A stretch of DNA of 64,000 nucleotides from DATFQE01 sp963739085 (GTDB lineage Bacteria; Actinomycetota; Thermoleophilia; Gaiellales; Gaiellaceae). The stretch covers positions 124,001 through 188,000 of the forward strand of contig CAVTZA010000010.1 of the NCBI GenBank assembly GCA_963739085.1. The letters run 5' to 3'. Shown here piece by piece: positions 34,300-42,857 of this stretch (positions are counted from its first letter, which is position 1; every line of letters begins with the position of its first letter). Below the pieces are notes generated by a model. That model had not been told where the DNA came from and did no database searches. It saw only the letters and a program-made list of their open reading frames with translations. Position numbers and translations under genes: made by a program.

Positions 34300-35166
34300 G
34301 TGGACCTCGCGACGTTCGGTGCGCAGAGCATGACCGCGCCGCTTCGGCGGGTGCTCGTCGTCGCGCCGCGGCCCGAGGAGGCTGAACGCTGGCGCGAGGC
34401 CGGCTGGAAGGCGCCGCCGGATCCCGGTCGCCTCGCGGCCGAGCACGAGGCCTTCCGGGGCGAGCTCGAGGCGGTAGGCGCCGAGGTGGTCGTCGCCGAG
34501 ACGACGGCCGCGGCCGGGCTGGACGCGGTGTACCCGTACGACCCGGCGCTCGTCACCGACCGGGGTGCGCTCCTGCTTCGACCGGGCAAGGAGTCGCGCC
34601 TCGGCGAGGTCGGCATGTTGGCCGAGGCGTTCGAGGCGGAGAGGATCCCCGTCGCGGCGACGGTGGAGGCGCCGGCGACAGTCGAGGGCGGCGACACGCT
34701 GTGGCTCGACTCCGGGACGCTCGTCGTCGGCCGCAGCTACCGGACGAACGACGCGGGCGTCGCGGCGCTGGCCGACGCGCTCCCGGAGGTGGACGTGCTG
34801 CCGTTCGACCTCCCGCACCATCGCGGCCGCGACGAGCTGCTGCACCTGCTGTCGGTGATCTCGCCGCTCGACGTCGACCTCGCGGTCGGCTACCCGCCGC
34901 TCATGCCGGTCCGGCTGGTCGAGCTGCTTCGCGGCCGTGGGATCGAGCTCGTCGAGGTTCCCGACGAGGAGCTCGCGACCCAGGGGCCGAACGTGCTCGC
35001 CCTCGCTCCCCGCGTCGCGCTCGCCCTGGACGGCAACCCCGAGACGCGGAGGCGGATGGAGCGGGCGGGCGTCGACGTCCGTGTCTACCGCGGCGACGAG
35101 CTCTCGCACAAGGGCGAGGGCGGGCCGACCTGCCTCACGAGGCCGCTGCTGCGGTCCTCGGCGTGA
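34300..35166 (+). CDS. Dimethylarginine dimethylaminohydrolase / amidinotransferase-like protein (288 aa)
   Basis: Guanidino-group-modifying superfamily with five-bladed beta-propeller fold: YPYDPALVTDRGALLL, GGDTLWLDSGTLVVGRSYRT, the catalytic His in LLHLLSVISPLD and the catalytic Cys in GEGGPTCLTRPL (~residue 278). Probably hydrolyses methylated arginines or a related guanidine; exact substrate unknown. GTG at 34300, with ATG at 34330 as alternative. Divergent from the acylase. Confidence 0.85.
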   Translation: MDLATFGAQSMTAPLRRVLVVAPRPEEAERWREAGWKAPPDPGRLAAEHEAFRGELEAVGAEVVVAETTAAAGLDAVYPYDPALVTDRGALLLRPGKESRLGEVGMLAEAFEAERIPVAATVEAPATVEGGDTLWLDSGTLVVGRSYRTNDAGVAALADALPEVDVLPFDLPHHRGRDELLHLLSVISPLDVDLAVGYPPLMPVRLVELLRGRGIELVEVPDEELATQGPNVLALAPRVALALDGNPETRRRMERAGVDVRVYRGDELSHKGEGGPTCLTRPLLRSSA

Positions 35167-35257
35167 GCGCCTCCGCGGCGATCACGGTCCGCGATCTGCG
35201 TCGTGCTCTCGCTCGTCCTCGGCGCGACGACGCTCCGCCGCCGCACCGCCTGAGGGG

Positions 35258-36631
35258 TCAGCGCGACGCGGCCGACGGCAGCGAAGCTCGCGTCGCCTTC
35301 GCGATGAAGTCGCGGTACCAGTAGTAGCTCGACTTCGGGATCCGGGCGAGCGTCGGGTAGTCGACGTAGACGATCCCGAAGCGCTTGCTGTACCCGTGCC
35401 CCCACTCGAAGTTGTCCAGGAAGGACCAGACGAAGTAGCCGGCGATCGGGACGCCGGCGGCGGCCGCGCGGCCGATCACGCGGATGTGTTCGGCGAGGTA
35501 GTCCTGCCGCTCGGGATCCCGCACGCTGCCGTCGTGGGCGCGCAGGTCGCCGAACGCGGCGCCGTTCTCGGTGACGTAGATCGCCTGCGGCCCGTAGTCG
35601 TCACGGAGCGTGACGAGGAGGTCGTAGAGCCCCTCCGGCGAGACCTCCCAGCCCATGTCTGTGTAGTCCGAGTCGGGCATGTGCACGGTGCGTGCGCCGT
35701 TCTCGCTGTGGGCCACGACCTCGCGTCGGTAGTAGTTGACGCCCATGAAGTCGAGCGGGACGGCGATCTGGCGGAAATCGCCGTCCTCGACTCGAGGCGC
35801 GTTCGCGCCAAAGTGCTCGAGCAGATCGTCCGGGTAGCGGCCCTTGAACACTGGATCGAGGAACCACCGGTTGTGGAACCCGTCGAAGTGGCGGGCCGCC
35901 GCCGCGTCGGAGGCACCCGTCGAGGCCGGGTAGACGGGGAAGACGTCGAGGGTGATCCCGACCTGTGCGCCGGGTGACTCCCGCCGCAGGATCTCCACGG
36001 CCCGCCCGTGCGAGAGCAGGAGGTGGTGCGCCGCGGCGAGCGCGTCGCGCTCGTTCGTCCGGCCCGGCGCGTGCATGCCCCAGCCGTAGCCGAGCCAGGC
36101 GGCGACGCGCGGCTCGTTCTGCGTGATCCAGCGGTCGACCCGATCGCCCAGCCGTGCGGCGACCGCCTCGACGTAGTCGCAGTACGCATCGACCGTCTCG
36201 CGATTCGGCCAGCCGCCCTGATCCTCGAGCGCTTGCGGGAGGTCCCAGTGGTACAGCGTCACGAACGGCCGGATCCCGGCGGCGAGCAGCTCGTCGACGA
36301 GGCGGTCGTAGAAGTCGAGACCGGCCGGGTTCACCTCGCCGCCGCCGTTCGGGACGACCCGCGGCCACGCGATCGAGAGGCGGAACGCGTTGAGGCCGAG
36401 CTCCTGCATGAGGGCGACGTCGTCGCGATAGCGGTGGTAGAAGTCGCACGCGACGGCGCCGTTGTCGCCGTTTCGGACCTTGCCCTCGGTGGCGCAGAAG
36501 CGGTCCCAGATGCTCTCGCCGCGGCCGTCCTCGGCGACAGCGCCCTCGACCTGGTAGGCGGCCGTGGCCGCTCCCCAGGCGAAATCTGCGGGGAAGGCGG
36601 GGTGTGCGGGTGATGTCACGGGTGTCTTCAC
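35258..36631 (-). CDS. Beta-glucosidase, glycoside hydrolase family 1 (second copy, 457 aa)
   Basis: GH1 enzyme: FAWGAATAAYQVEGA, acid/base Glu in ITQNEPRVAAWLG, nucleophile Glu in IYVTENGAAFG, and SFLDNFEWGHGYSKRFGIVY. Only moderately similar to the copy at 28228, so not a recent duplication. Its promoter carries a LacI-type operator identical in its left half to the one before the GH5-like gene, which places it in the same sugar regulon. GTG at 36631 used; GTG at 36619 possible. Confidence 0.92.
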   Translation of the reverse strand: MKTPVTSPAHPAFPADFAWGAATAAYQVEGAVAEDGRGESIWDRFCATEGKVRNGDNGAVACDFYHRYRDDVALMQELGLNAFRLSIAWPRVVPNGGGEVNPAGLDFYDRLVDELLAAGIRPFVTLYHWDLPQALEDQGGWPNRETVDAYCDYVEAVAARLGDRVDRWITQNEPRVAAWLGYGWGMHAPGRTNERDALAAAHHLLLSHGRAVEILRRESPGAQVGITLDVFPVYPASTGASDAAAARHFDGFHNRWFLDPVFKGRYPDDLLEHFGANAPRVEDGDFRQIAVPLDFMGVNYYRREVVAHSENGARTVHMPDSDYTDMGWEVSPEGLYDLLVTLRDDYGPQAIYVTENGAAFGDLRAHDGSVRDPERQDYLAEHIRVIGRAAAAGVPIAGYFVWSFLDNFEWGHGYSKRFGIVYVDYPTLARIPKSSYYWYRDFIAKATRASLPSAASR

Positions 36632-36677
36632 TGAACCGGTAAAGTCGGTACTATAGTGCAGAAGTCCGCCGCCGCAA
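36630..36677 (-). promoter_or_regulatory. Promoter and LacI-type operator of the second GH1 gene
   Basis: Minus strand: TTGCGG (36672-36677), 16-nt spacer, TATAGT (36650-36655). Just downstream, ACTGAACC|GGTAAAGT (36630-36645) is a CG-centred dyad of LacI type (perfect ACT..ACCGGT..AGT) covering the expected start site and the GTG. Confidence 0.7.
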
Positions 36678-36755
36678 AGTGTCATGGAGTTAACCGTTCG
36701 GACGACGCCCCGGTCCTGCGTCGGCCGACACGCCCTGTGATGTAAGGAGACCGCG

Positions 36756-37832
36756 TTGTCCGAGCAGCCCGCCCGCTCCCGCCGAGTCACGATCCGCGAC
36801 ATCGCAGACCGTGCGGGCGTCTCGAAGGGGGCGGTCTCGTACGCGCTGAACGGGCGGCCCGGAGTCTCGTCGGACACCCGGGAGCGCATCCTCGCGATCG
36901 CGCAGGAGCTGGGCTGGTACCCGAACCGCGCCGCGCGGGCACTGTCCGCCGAGCGGGCGGACGCGTGCGGGCTCGTGCTCGCCCGGCCGGCGAAGACGCT
37001 CGCGCTCGAGCCGTTCTTCATGGAGTTCATCGCGGGCGTCGAGTCCGAGCTCTCGGCGCGGTCGCAGTCGCTCACGATCCAGCTCGCGGAGGACGTCCAC
37101 GAGGAGATGGAGGTCTACCGCCGCTGGTGGGGCGAGCGCCGCGTCGACGGCGTGCTGGTCATCGACCTTCGCATCGACGACCCGCGCGTCGACGGGCTCG
37201 AGGCGCTCGGCTTGCCCGCGGTCGTCGTGGGCGGGCCGGTGCCCGGAAACGCCCTTCCCTCCGTGTCTCACGACGAGGCCTCCGTCGTCGTCGAGGCGGT
37301 TCGCTACCTGGCTGCACTGGGGCATACCCGGATCGGCCGGGTCGCCGGCGTGAGCCACTTCGTCCACACGACCCAGCGCACGGAGGCCTTCCGGGCCGTC
37401 GTGCAGGAGCTTGGCCTCTGGGCCGAAGTGCTCGAGACCGACTACACCGCCGAGAGCGGCGCGCGGGCGACCCGGCGCTTCCTCTCCACGCCCGAGCCGC
37501 CCACCGCGATCGTCTACGACAGCGACCTGCTCGCCGTCACCGGCCTCGGCGTCGCGCAGCACATGGGCTTCGCGGTGCCCGACGACCTCTCGATCGTCGG
37601 CTGGGACGACTCGCTGATCAGCCAGGTCGTGCATCCGGCGCTCACCGCCGTGACCCGCGACATCCCGGCCTACGGAGCCGCGGCGGCCAAGCACCTGCTC
37701 GCGGTGATCGAGGGCCGCACGCTCGAGAACGTCGAGACGCGTCGCGGCGAGCTCACTCCCCGCGCGAGCACCGGCCCGGCGGCGGACGCGATGCCCGGCC
37801 CGCGGCGAGGCCGCCGAGCCGTTCGAGCTTAG
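36756..37832 (+). CDS. LacI-family transcriptional regulator (358 aa)
   Basis: N-terminal LacI HTH (VTIRDIADRAGVSKGAVSYA; hinge ...NGRPGVSSDTRERI), then a periplasmic-binding-protein-like effector domain (VPDDLSIVGWDDSLISQVVHP). Divergent from the GH1 gene and upstream of the GH5/ABC operon; matching operators at both promoters make it the likely local sugar-responsive repressor. TTG start at 36756 with AAGGAGA 7 nt upstream. The dispersed repeat begins right after its stop. Confidence 0.92.
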   Translation: MSEQPARSRRVTIRDIADRAGVSKGAVSYALNGRPGVSSDTRERILAIAQELGWYPNRAARALSAERADACGLVLARPAKTLALEPFFMEFIAGVESELSARSQSLTIQLAEDVHEEMEVYRRWWGERRVDGVLVIDLRIDDPRVDGLEALGLPAVVVGGPVPGNALPSVSHDEASVVVEAVRYLAALGHTRIGRVAGVSHFVHTTQRTEAFRAVVQELGLWAEVLETDYTAESGARATRRFLSTPEPPTAIVYDSDLLAVTGLGVAQHMGFAVPDDLSIVGWDDSLISQVVHPALTAVTRDIPAYGAAAAKHLLAVIEGRTLENVETRRGELTPRASTGPAADAMPGPRRGRRAVRA

Positions 37833-37834
37833 TA

Positions 37835-37922
37835 GGAGGGTCTGGCGAAACGACGGCTGTGCCGCCGGGCCGCGCTGCTCGCCATCGCACCCGGCAACGC
37901 GCGATATTCCGCCAGACCCTCC
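37835..37922 (-). repeat. Dispersed palindromic element, copy 2 (88 bp)
   Basis: Bounded by perfect 13-bp inverted repeats GGAGGGTCTGGCG/CGCCAGACCCTCC. Read on the minus strand it aligns along its whole length with the 9073-9151 element, with 9 extra bases in the apical loop. It begins 2 nt after the lacI stop. In both copies the element sits at the 3' end of a gene, in the same orientation relative to that gene. Confidence 0.75.
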
Positions 37923-37964
37923 GGTCAGGCAGCGGGATTGCGGCCCGGCGTCGCCGAAACATAG

Positions 37965-37993
37965 TTGACACTGAACCGGATAAGTGATGGACT
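37965..37993 (+). promoter_or_regulatory. Promoter and LacI-type operator of the GH5-like/ABC operon
   Basis: TTGACA (37965-37970), 17-nt spacer, TGGACT (37988-37993). The spacer is filled by ACTGAACC|GGATAAGT (37970-37985), nearly identical to the operator before the second GH1 gene. Expected start site is about 5 nt before the ATG at 38005, so the leader is very short. Confidence 0.7.
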
Positions 37994-38004
37994 AACACCG
38001 CTGC

Positions 38005-39984
38005 ATGAGACCCTGGAATGGATCCGCTGATGGGCCCCCGGGCACTTTCGATCCCGCTCCTCCTTGGATCGGCGCGAACTTCTGGTCGCGCACCGGGGGC
38101 CCGCGGATGTGGGTGCACTACGACCCCACCGTTGTGCGGGAGGAGCTCGGGACGCTCGCGGAGCACGGGTGCAACGTCACGCGCTCGTTCTGCTACTGGC
38201 CCGACTTCGTGCCGGCGCCGGAACAGCTGGATGAGCAGGTGCTGTCCCGGTTCAGTGATTTCCTCGACGCGCATGTCGAGCTGCAGCTCGGGACGATCCC
38301 GACGTTCATCGTCGGCCACATGTCGGGGCAGAACTGGGATCCGCCCTGGCGGGAGGGCCGTGACCTCTACCGCGACGTCTGGCTCGTCTCGCAACAGGCC
38401 TGGTTCGCGGAGCAGGTCGCCCGCCGCTTCGGCTCGCATCCGGCCGTGGTCGGCTGGCTGATCTCGAACGAGATGCCGATCTACGGCGCTCCCGCATCGA
38501 GCGACGAGGTGACCGCCTGGGCGCGGATCCTCGTGCAGGCGGTACGTGCGGGCGGCGCCCGCCAGCCGATCTCGCTGGGCGACGGCGCCTGGGGCGTCGA
38601 GGTGTCCGGCAAGGACAACGGCTACTCGCTTCGCCAGCTCGCGCCGCTCGTCGACTTCTTCGGGCCCCATGTCTATCCGATGGAGGACGACGAGGTCCGG
38701 CAGCACCTGACGGCCGCGTTCGCCTGCGAGCTCGCAGGCGGGCTCGGCAAGCCGGTCGTGCTCGAGGAGTTCGGCGTCAGCTCCGACTTCGCTGCAGACG
38801 ACCACGCCGCCGCGTACTACCGGCAGGTCCTGCACACCACGCTCCTCGCCGGCGCGCGCGGCTGGATCGCGTGGAACAACACCGACTTCGACGACCTGCG
38901 CCACCAGGATCCCTACCGCCACCATGCCTTCGAGCTGCACTTCGGCCTGACCGACGGCGAGGGACGCCCGAAGCCGCAGCTCCGCGAGCTCGGGGAGTTC
39001 GCCTCGCTCGTCCGCGGCCTCGCCACGGCCGAGTGGGAGCGCATCGCCGGCGACGCGGTCCTCGTCGTCCCCGAGCACTTCGAGCGGGAGCTGCCGTTCA
39101 CGGAGCCGGCGTTCCGCAGCGACCTGCGCGACAACCTCTTCCAGGCGTACGTGGCCGCCCGCGAGGCCGACCTGCCGATCGCGCTGATGCGCGAGCGCGA
39201 CGGCCTCGCCGACACCGCGAAGCTCTACCTGAATCCCTGCGCGAAGCTGCTGACGGCGCCGGGCCTCGAGCGCCTGCGCGCGCTCGCCTCTTCGGGAGCA
39301 ACCGTCTACGTCTCCTACTTCGCCGGCAGCACCGCGACCCAGCGCGGCCCATGGCTCTCCTGGCTGGAGGAGATCTTCGGCGTCCGCCACCGGCTGCGCT
39401 ACGGCCTCGTCGACCCGATCGAGGATGACGAGCTCACGCTTCGCTTCGACGATGACCTCGGCGACCTCCGAGCGGGAACTCACCTTTCCTTCCGCGTCGC
39501 CGGCGAGCCCAGCGCCCGCGCCTACCTGCCCGTCGAGCCGGTGGGCGCGGAGGTCGTCGCCGTCGACGAGCACGACCGCCCAGCGCTGCTCAGGCATCGG
39601 GTCGGCAGCGGCTGCGTCGTGCTCTGCACCTATCCGCTCGAGCACATGGCGGCGAGGACCCCGGCCGTCAATCCCGAGTGCACCTGGCGCCTCTACTCCG
39701 CGCTGGCCACGGCTGCCGGCGTCGAGAGGCCGGTCCGGGTGGACGACCCGCGCGTGCTCGTCGGCCGCGTCCGCAGCGGCGACTCCGAGACCGCGCTGTT
39801 CGTCAACTGCAGCGCCGACTCGATCACCGCTGAGCCGGTCCTTACCGGCCGGGTGCTCGAGACGCCGGGCCCGCTCGCGCTCGCGCCGTTCGGCGTCGCC
39901 GCGATCCCGTCGAGAGATCCAGCGCGCTCCGGCGCGCGAACACCTCTGACCGCGAGCAGCGAGGGGAGGGATGCCCGCGCCTGA
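38005..39984 (+). CDS. GH5-like (clan GH-A) glycoside hydrolase (659 aa)
   Basis: TIM-barrel glycosidase resembling beta-mannosidases/endo-mannanases: acid/base Glu156 in GWLISNEMPIYG, GPHVYPMEDDE, nucleophile Glu255 in VVLEEFGVSSD. From ~residue 340 a glutamine-amidotransferase-like trimerisation domain (as in GH42) and a C-terminal beta-sandwich follow. No signal peptide, so it acts on imported oligosaccharides. First gene of the operon with the ABC transporter. Seven nt inside the 3' flank, a CGACCG-tcg-CGGTCG hairpin (39988-40002) may limit read-through. Confidence 0.8.
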   Translation: MRPWNGSADGPPGTFDPAPPWIGANFWSRTGGPRMWVHYDPTVVREELGTLAEHGCNVTRSFCYWPDFVPAPEQLDEQVLSRFSDFLDAHVELQLGTIPTFIVGHMSGQNWDPPWREGRDLYRDVWLVSQQAWFAEQVARRFGSHPAVVGWLISNEMPIYGAPASSDEVTAWARILVQAVRAGGARQPISLGDGAWGVEVSGKDNGYSLRQLAPLVDFFGPHVYPMEDDEVRQHLTAAFACELAGGLGKPVVLEEFGVSSDFAADDHAAAYYRQVLHTTLLAGARGWIAWNNTDFDDLRHQDPYRHHAFELHFGLTDGEGRPKPQLRELGEFASLVRGLATAEWERIAGDAVLVVPEHFERELPFTEPAFRSDLRDNLFQAYVAAREADLPIALMRERDGLADTAKLYLNPCAKLLTAPGLERLRALASSGATVYVSYFAGSTATQRGPWLSWLEEIFGVRHRLRYGLVDPIEDDELTLRFDDDLGDLRAGTHLSFRVAGEPSARAYLPVEPVGAEVVAVDEHDRPALLRHRVGSGCVVLCTYPLEHMAARTPAVNPECTWRLYSALATAAGVERPVRVDDPRVLVGRVRSGDSETALFVNCSADSITAEPVLTGRVLETPGPLALAPFGVAAIPSRDPARSGARTPLTASSEGRDARA

Positions 39985-40046
39985 AAGCGACCGTCGCGGT
40001 CGGTCAAGTCATGAGGAAGCATCATGGACTAGGAGGGTTGGTGAGC

Positions 40047-41774
40047 ATGTCAAGTAAGAAAGCAAGGAGGGTGGTCGGCCTAGGGCTCATGGTCAGCGTG
40101 GCGGCGGCCCTCGTCGCCTCGCTGGCCACGGCCGGGTCCGGATCGGCCCCGCAAGCACTACTCGCAGTGCCGCGCGGCGACACCCTGTACACGTCCGGGA
40201 AGCAGTGGGGCCCCTACACGAACTTCAACCCGCTGAAGCCCGACTACAACACCGGAACCGTGGGCCTCGTCTACGAGACCCTGTTCCGCTACGACCCGCT
40301 CAAAGACAAGTTCATCCCATGGCTCGCGAGCAGCGGCAAGTGGGTCGGGAGGAACTACGTCGTCACCGTCCGCAAGGGCGTGAAGTGGAGCGACGGCGCG
40401 CCGCTGACGGCCGCCGACGTGAAGTTCACCTTCGAGACCCAGAAGTACGAGGGCGCCCAGTACGGGACGATGTGGAAGACGGGCCTACAGCGCGTCACCA
40501 CGCGCGGCCGCACGGTGACCTTCCACTTCCGTGGCGTCCCGAACTACCAGGAGTGGGACTCCAACCGGTACACCGTCCCGATCGTGCCGATGCACGTGTG
40601 GAAGGGCTACAGCGAGAAGGAGATCGTCTCCGGCAACACGGCGAACGTCCGCAAGGCGATCGGCACCGGGCCGTTCGTCTACGGCGGCGGCATCGGCGGC
40701 TCGCAGACGCTGCAGTGGAACCGGCGTGACGGCTGGTGGGCCACGAAGGCGTACGGCCTGAAGATGCCGATGAAGCACATCGTCGACATCCACAACACGT
40801 CGAACACGGCGTCGCTGCAGAACTTCCTGCAGAGCAAGATCGACCTCAGCAACAACTTCTTCCCGGGCATCAACCGCTACGTCGGCAGCAAGGTCGGCAC
40901 CTACTACAAGAAGGCGCCGTACATGCTCGCCGCCAACACGGCATGGATGGTGCCCAACACGACCAAGCGGCCGTTGAGCGACGTCGTCTTCCGGCGCGCG
41001 CTCGCCGAGTCGATCAACGTCAACCGGATCGTGGTGGCGGACTACAGCAACATCGTGTCCAAGGCCAACCCGACCGGCCTGCTCCCGACCTGGAACAAGT
41101 GGGTCGACCAGGCGCAGGTGAAGAAGCTCGGGTTCACGTACAGCATCTCGAAGGCGAAGGCGCGGCTCGCCGCGGCCGGGTACCGCGACCGGAACGGTGA
41201 CGGCTACGTCGAGGACAAGGACGGGTCGAGCATCAACCTGCGCCTGATCGTCCCGAAGGGCTGGTCGGACTGGGAGACCGCGATCCAGATCATCGCCGAC
41301 AGCGCGAAGGACGCCGGCATCAAGATCTCGCCGGCCTACCCCGACTTCAACGGCCTCGTCGAGGAGCGCAACACGGGCAAGTTCGAGCTCGTGATCAACA
41401 ACGAGAAGCAGATCGGCAACACGCCGTACACGTACTACGACTACCTGTTCAGACTGCCGCTGCTCGACCAGCAGACCGTGTCGAACTTCCAGCGCTTCAA
41501 CTCGCCGAAGGCGTGGGCGCTGACGACGCAGCTGAACAAGATCCAGTCGTCGAACGTGGCGAAGGCCAAGAAGATCCACTCCCAGATCCAGAAGATCATG
41601 CTGGAGCAGCTCCCCGCGATTCCGCTCTGGTACAACGGAATGTGGGCGCAGTACAACACGTCGGTCTGGACGAACTTCCCCAGCGCGAACGGGAACCAGG
41701 CCACTCCTTCGACGTGGAACGGCTACCTCAACATGACGGGCATCGACGCGCTCGCCAAGTTGAAGAAGAAGTAG
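40047..41774 (+). CDS. ABC transporter substrate-binding protein, SBP_bac_5 family (575 aa)
   Basis: Extracytoplasmic solute receptor of the oligopeptide/oligosaccharide type. Signal peptide (VVGLGLMVSVAAALVASLAT) without a lipobox Cys. Family segments: TVGLVYETLFRYDPL, VRKGVKWSDGAPLTAADVKF, RALAESINVNRIV, ARLAAAGYRDRNGDGYVEDK. Dpp/Opp-type receptors near glycosidases commonly bind beta-glucan or mannan oligosaccharides. ATG at 40047 with AGGAGG 11 nt upstream; GTG at 40041 possible. Confidence 0.9.
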   Translation: MSSKKARRVVGLGLMVSVAAALVASLATAGSGSAPQALLAVPRGDTLYTSGKQWGPYTNFNPLKPDYNTGTVGLVYETLFRYDPLKDKFIPWLASSGKWVGRNYVVTVRKGVKWSDGAPLTAADVKFTFETQKYEGAQYGTMWKTGLQRVTTRGRTVTFHFRGVPNYQEWDSNRYTVPIVPMHVWKGYSEKEIVSGNTANVRKAIGTGPFVYGGGIGGSQTLQWNRRDGWWATKAYGLKMPMKHIVDIHNTSNTASLQNFLQSKIDLSNNFFPGINRYVGSKVGTYYKKAPYMLAANTAWMVPNTTKRPLSDVVFRRALAESINVNRIVVADYSNIVSKANPTGLLPTWNKWVDQAQVKKLGFTYSISKAKARLAAAGYRDRNGDGYVEDKDGSSINLRLIVPKGWSDWETAIQIIADSAKDAGIKISPAYPDFNGLVEERNTGKFELVINNEKQIGNTPYTYYDYLFRLPLLDQQTVSNFQRFNSPKAWALTTQLNKIQSSNVAKAKKIHSQIQKIMLEQLPAIPLWYNGMWAQYNTSVWTNFPSANGNQATPSTWNGYLNMTGIDALAKLKKK

Positions 41775-41804
41775 GACACTCGCACCGACGACACCCAGAG
41801 TCGG

Positions 41805-41836
41805 GCCGCTGCCTCTCCTTCGGGAGGGGCAGCGGC
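41805..41836 (+). terminator. UUCG-capped intercistronic hairpin after the binding-protein gene
   Basis: 14-bp stem (41805-41818 with 41823-41836, one G-T wobble) closed by a TTCG tetraloop, 30 nt past the stop. No T-run. Such structures usually protect the binding-protein mRNA and reduce permease expression. Confidence 0.65.
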
Positions 41837-41867
41837 TTCGGCTTCGCGTCCTAGCGAGAGGGGAGAC

Positions 41868-42854
41868 GTGCGCCGATACCTCGCCCGCAAGCTCCTGATC
41901 TACTTCTTGACGTTCTTCGTCGCGGTGACGATCGACTGGGCGATCCCGCGGTTGATGCCGGGTGACCCGATCTCAGGGCTGATCGCGCGGCTCCAAACCG
42001 ACCCCACCGCAGCCCAGGAGATGCACGGCTACTTCACGGAGTCCTTTGGGCTCGACGAGCCGTTGTGGCGTCAGTACCTCAACTTCTGGCTCGGCCTCGC
42101 GCACGGCGACCTCGGGCCGAGCATCGCGTATGTCGGCTCGTCGGTCAGTGACCTGATCCGCGCGGCAATCCCGTACACGCTGGCCCTGCTCGTGCCGGCG
42201 ATCGTGCTCAGCTACATCGCCGGGAACCGGGTCGGCGCGCTGGCGGCGCGCCGGAAGGTGCTCGACAACACGGCACTGCCTGTCGCGTACGTGCTGACCG
42301 CGACGCCGTACGTGTTCCTGGCGCTCCTGCTCGCCTACGTCTTCGCGTTCCGCTGGCAGATCTTCCCCGTCTCCGGCGCCTATGACTTCTCGCTGCAGCC
42401 CGAGTGGAGCCTCGAGTTCGCACGCAGCTTCGCGGTGCACTGGTTCCTGCCCTTCCTGACGCTCTTCCTCGTGTCCTTCGGCGGCTGGGCGATCGGGATG
42501 CGGAACCTGATCATCTACGAGCTCGAGGCCGACTACGCCAACTACCTCCAGGCGCTCGGAGCGCCGAACCGGCTCGTGCGCAAGTACGCCTACCGAAACG
42601 CGGTGCTGCCGCAGATGTCGGGGCTCGCGCTGGCGCTCGGGGCCGTCGTCGGCGGCGCCCTCGTGACCGAGATCGTGTTCGGGTACCCCGGAATCGGCAC
42701 GCTGATCATCACGGCGATCCAGAGCCGCGACTACTTCCTGCTCCAGGGGATCTTCCTGTTCATCATCATCGGCGTCCTGATCGCCAACTTCGTCGTCGAC
42801 ATCGCGTACGTGATCGTCGATCCTCGAACGCGCACCGGTTTGCAGGGGTCGTAA
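41868..42854 (+). CDS. ABC transporter permease, DppB/OppB type (328 aa)
   Basis: Six predicted membrane helices; N-terminal LLIYFLTFFVAVTIDWAIPR followed by LMPGDP; EAA-loop region LEADYANYLQALGAPNRLVR contacts the ATPase; ends in VDIAYVIVDPRTR. GTG start with GAGGGGAG upstream. Forms the channel with the next gene. Confidence 0.92.
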   Translation: MRRYLARKLLIYFLTFFVAVTIDWAIPRLMPGDPISGLIARLQTDPTAAQEMHGYFTESFGLDEPLWRQYLNFWLGLAHGDLGPSIAYVGSSVSDLIRAAIPYTLALLVPAIVLSYIAGNRVGALAARRKVLDNTALPVAYVLTATPYVFLALLLAYVFAFRWQIFPVSGAYDFSLQPEWSLEFARSFAVHWFLPFLTLFLVSFGGWAIGMRNLIIYELEADYANYLQALGAPNRLVRKYAYRNAVLPQMSGLALALGAVVGGALVTEIVFGYPGIGTLIITAIQSRDYFLLQGIFLFIIIGVLIANFVVDIAYVIVDPRTRTGLQGS

Positions 42855-42857
42855 GCC

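Noticed and set aside
40021..40040. TAGGAGGGTTGG resembling the left end of the dispersed repeat
   Set aside because: Only the first bases match; no inner core or right arm follows. It is the ribosome-binding region of the binding-protein gene.
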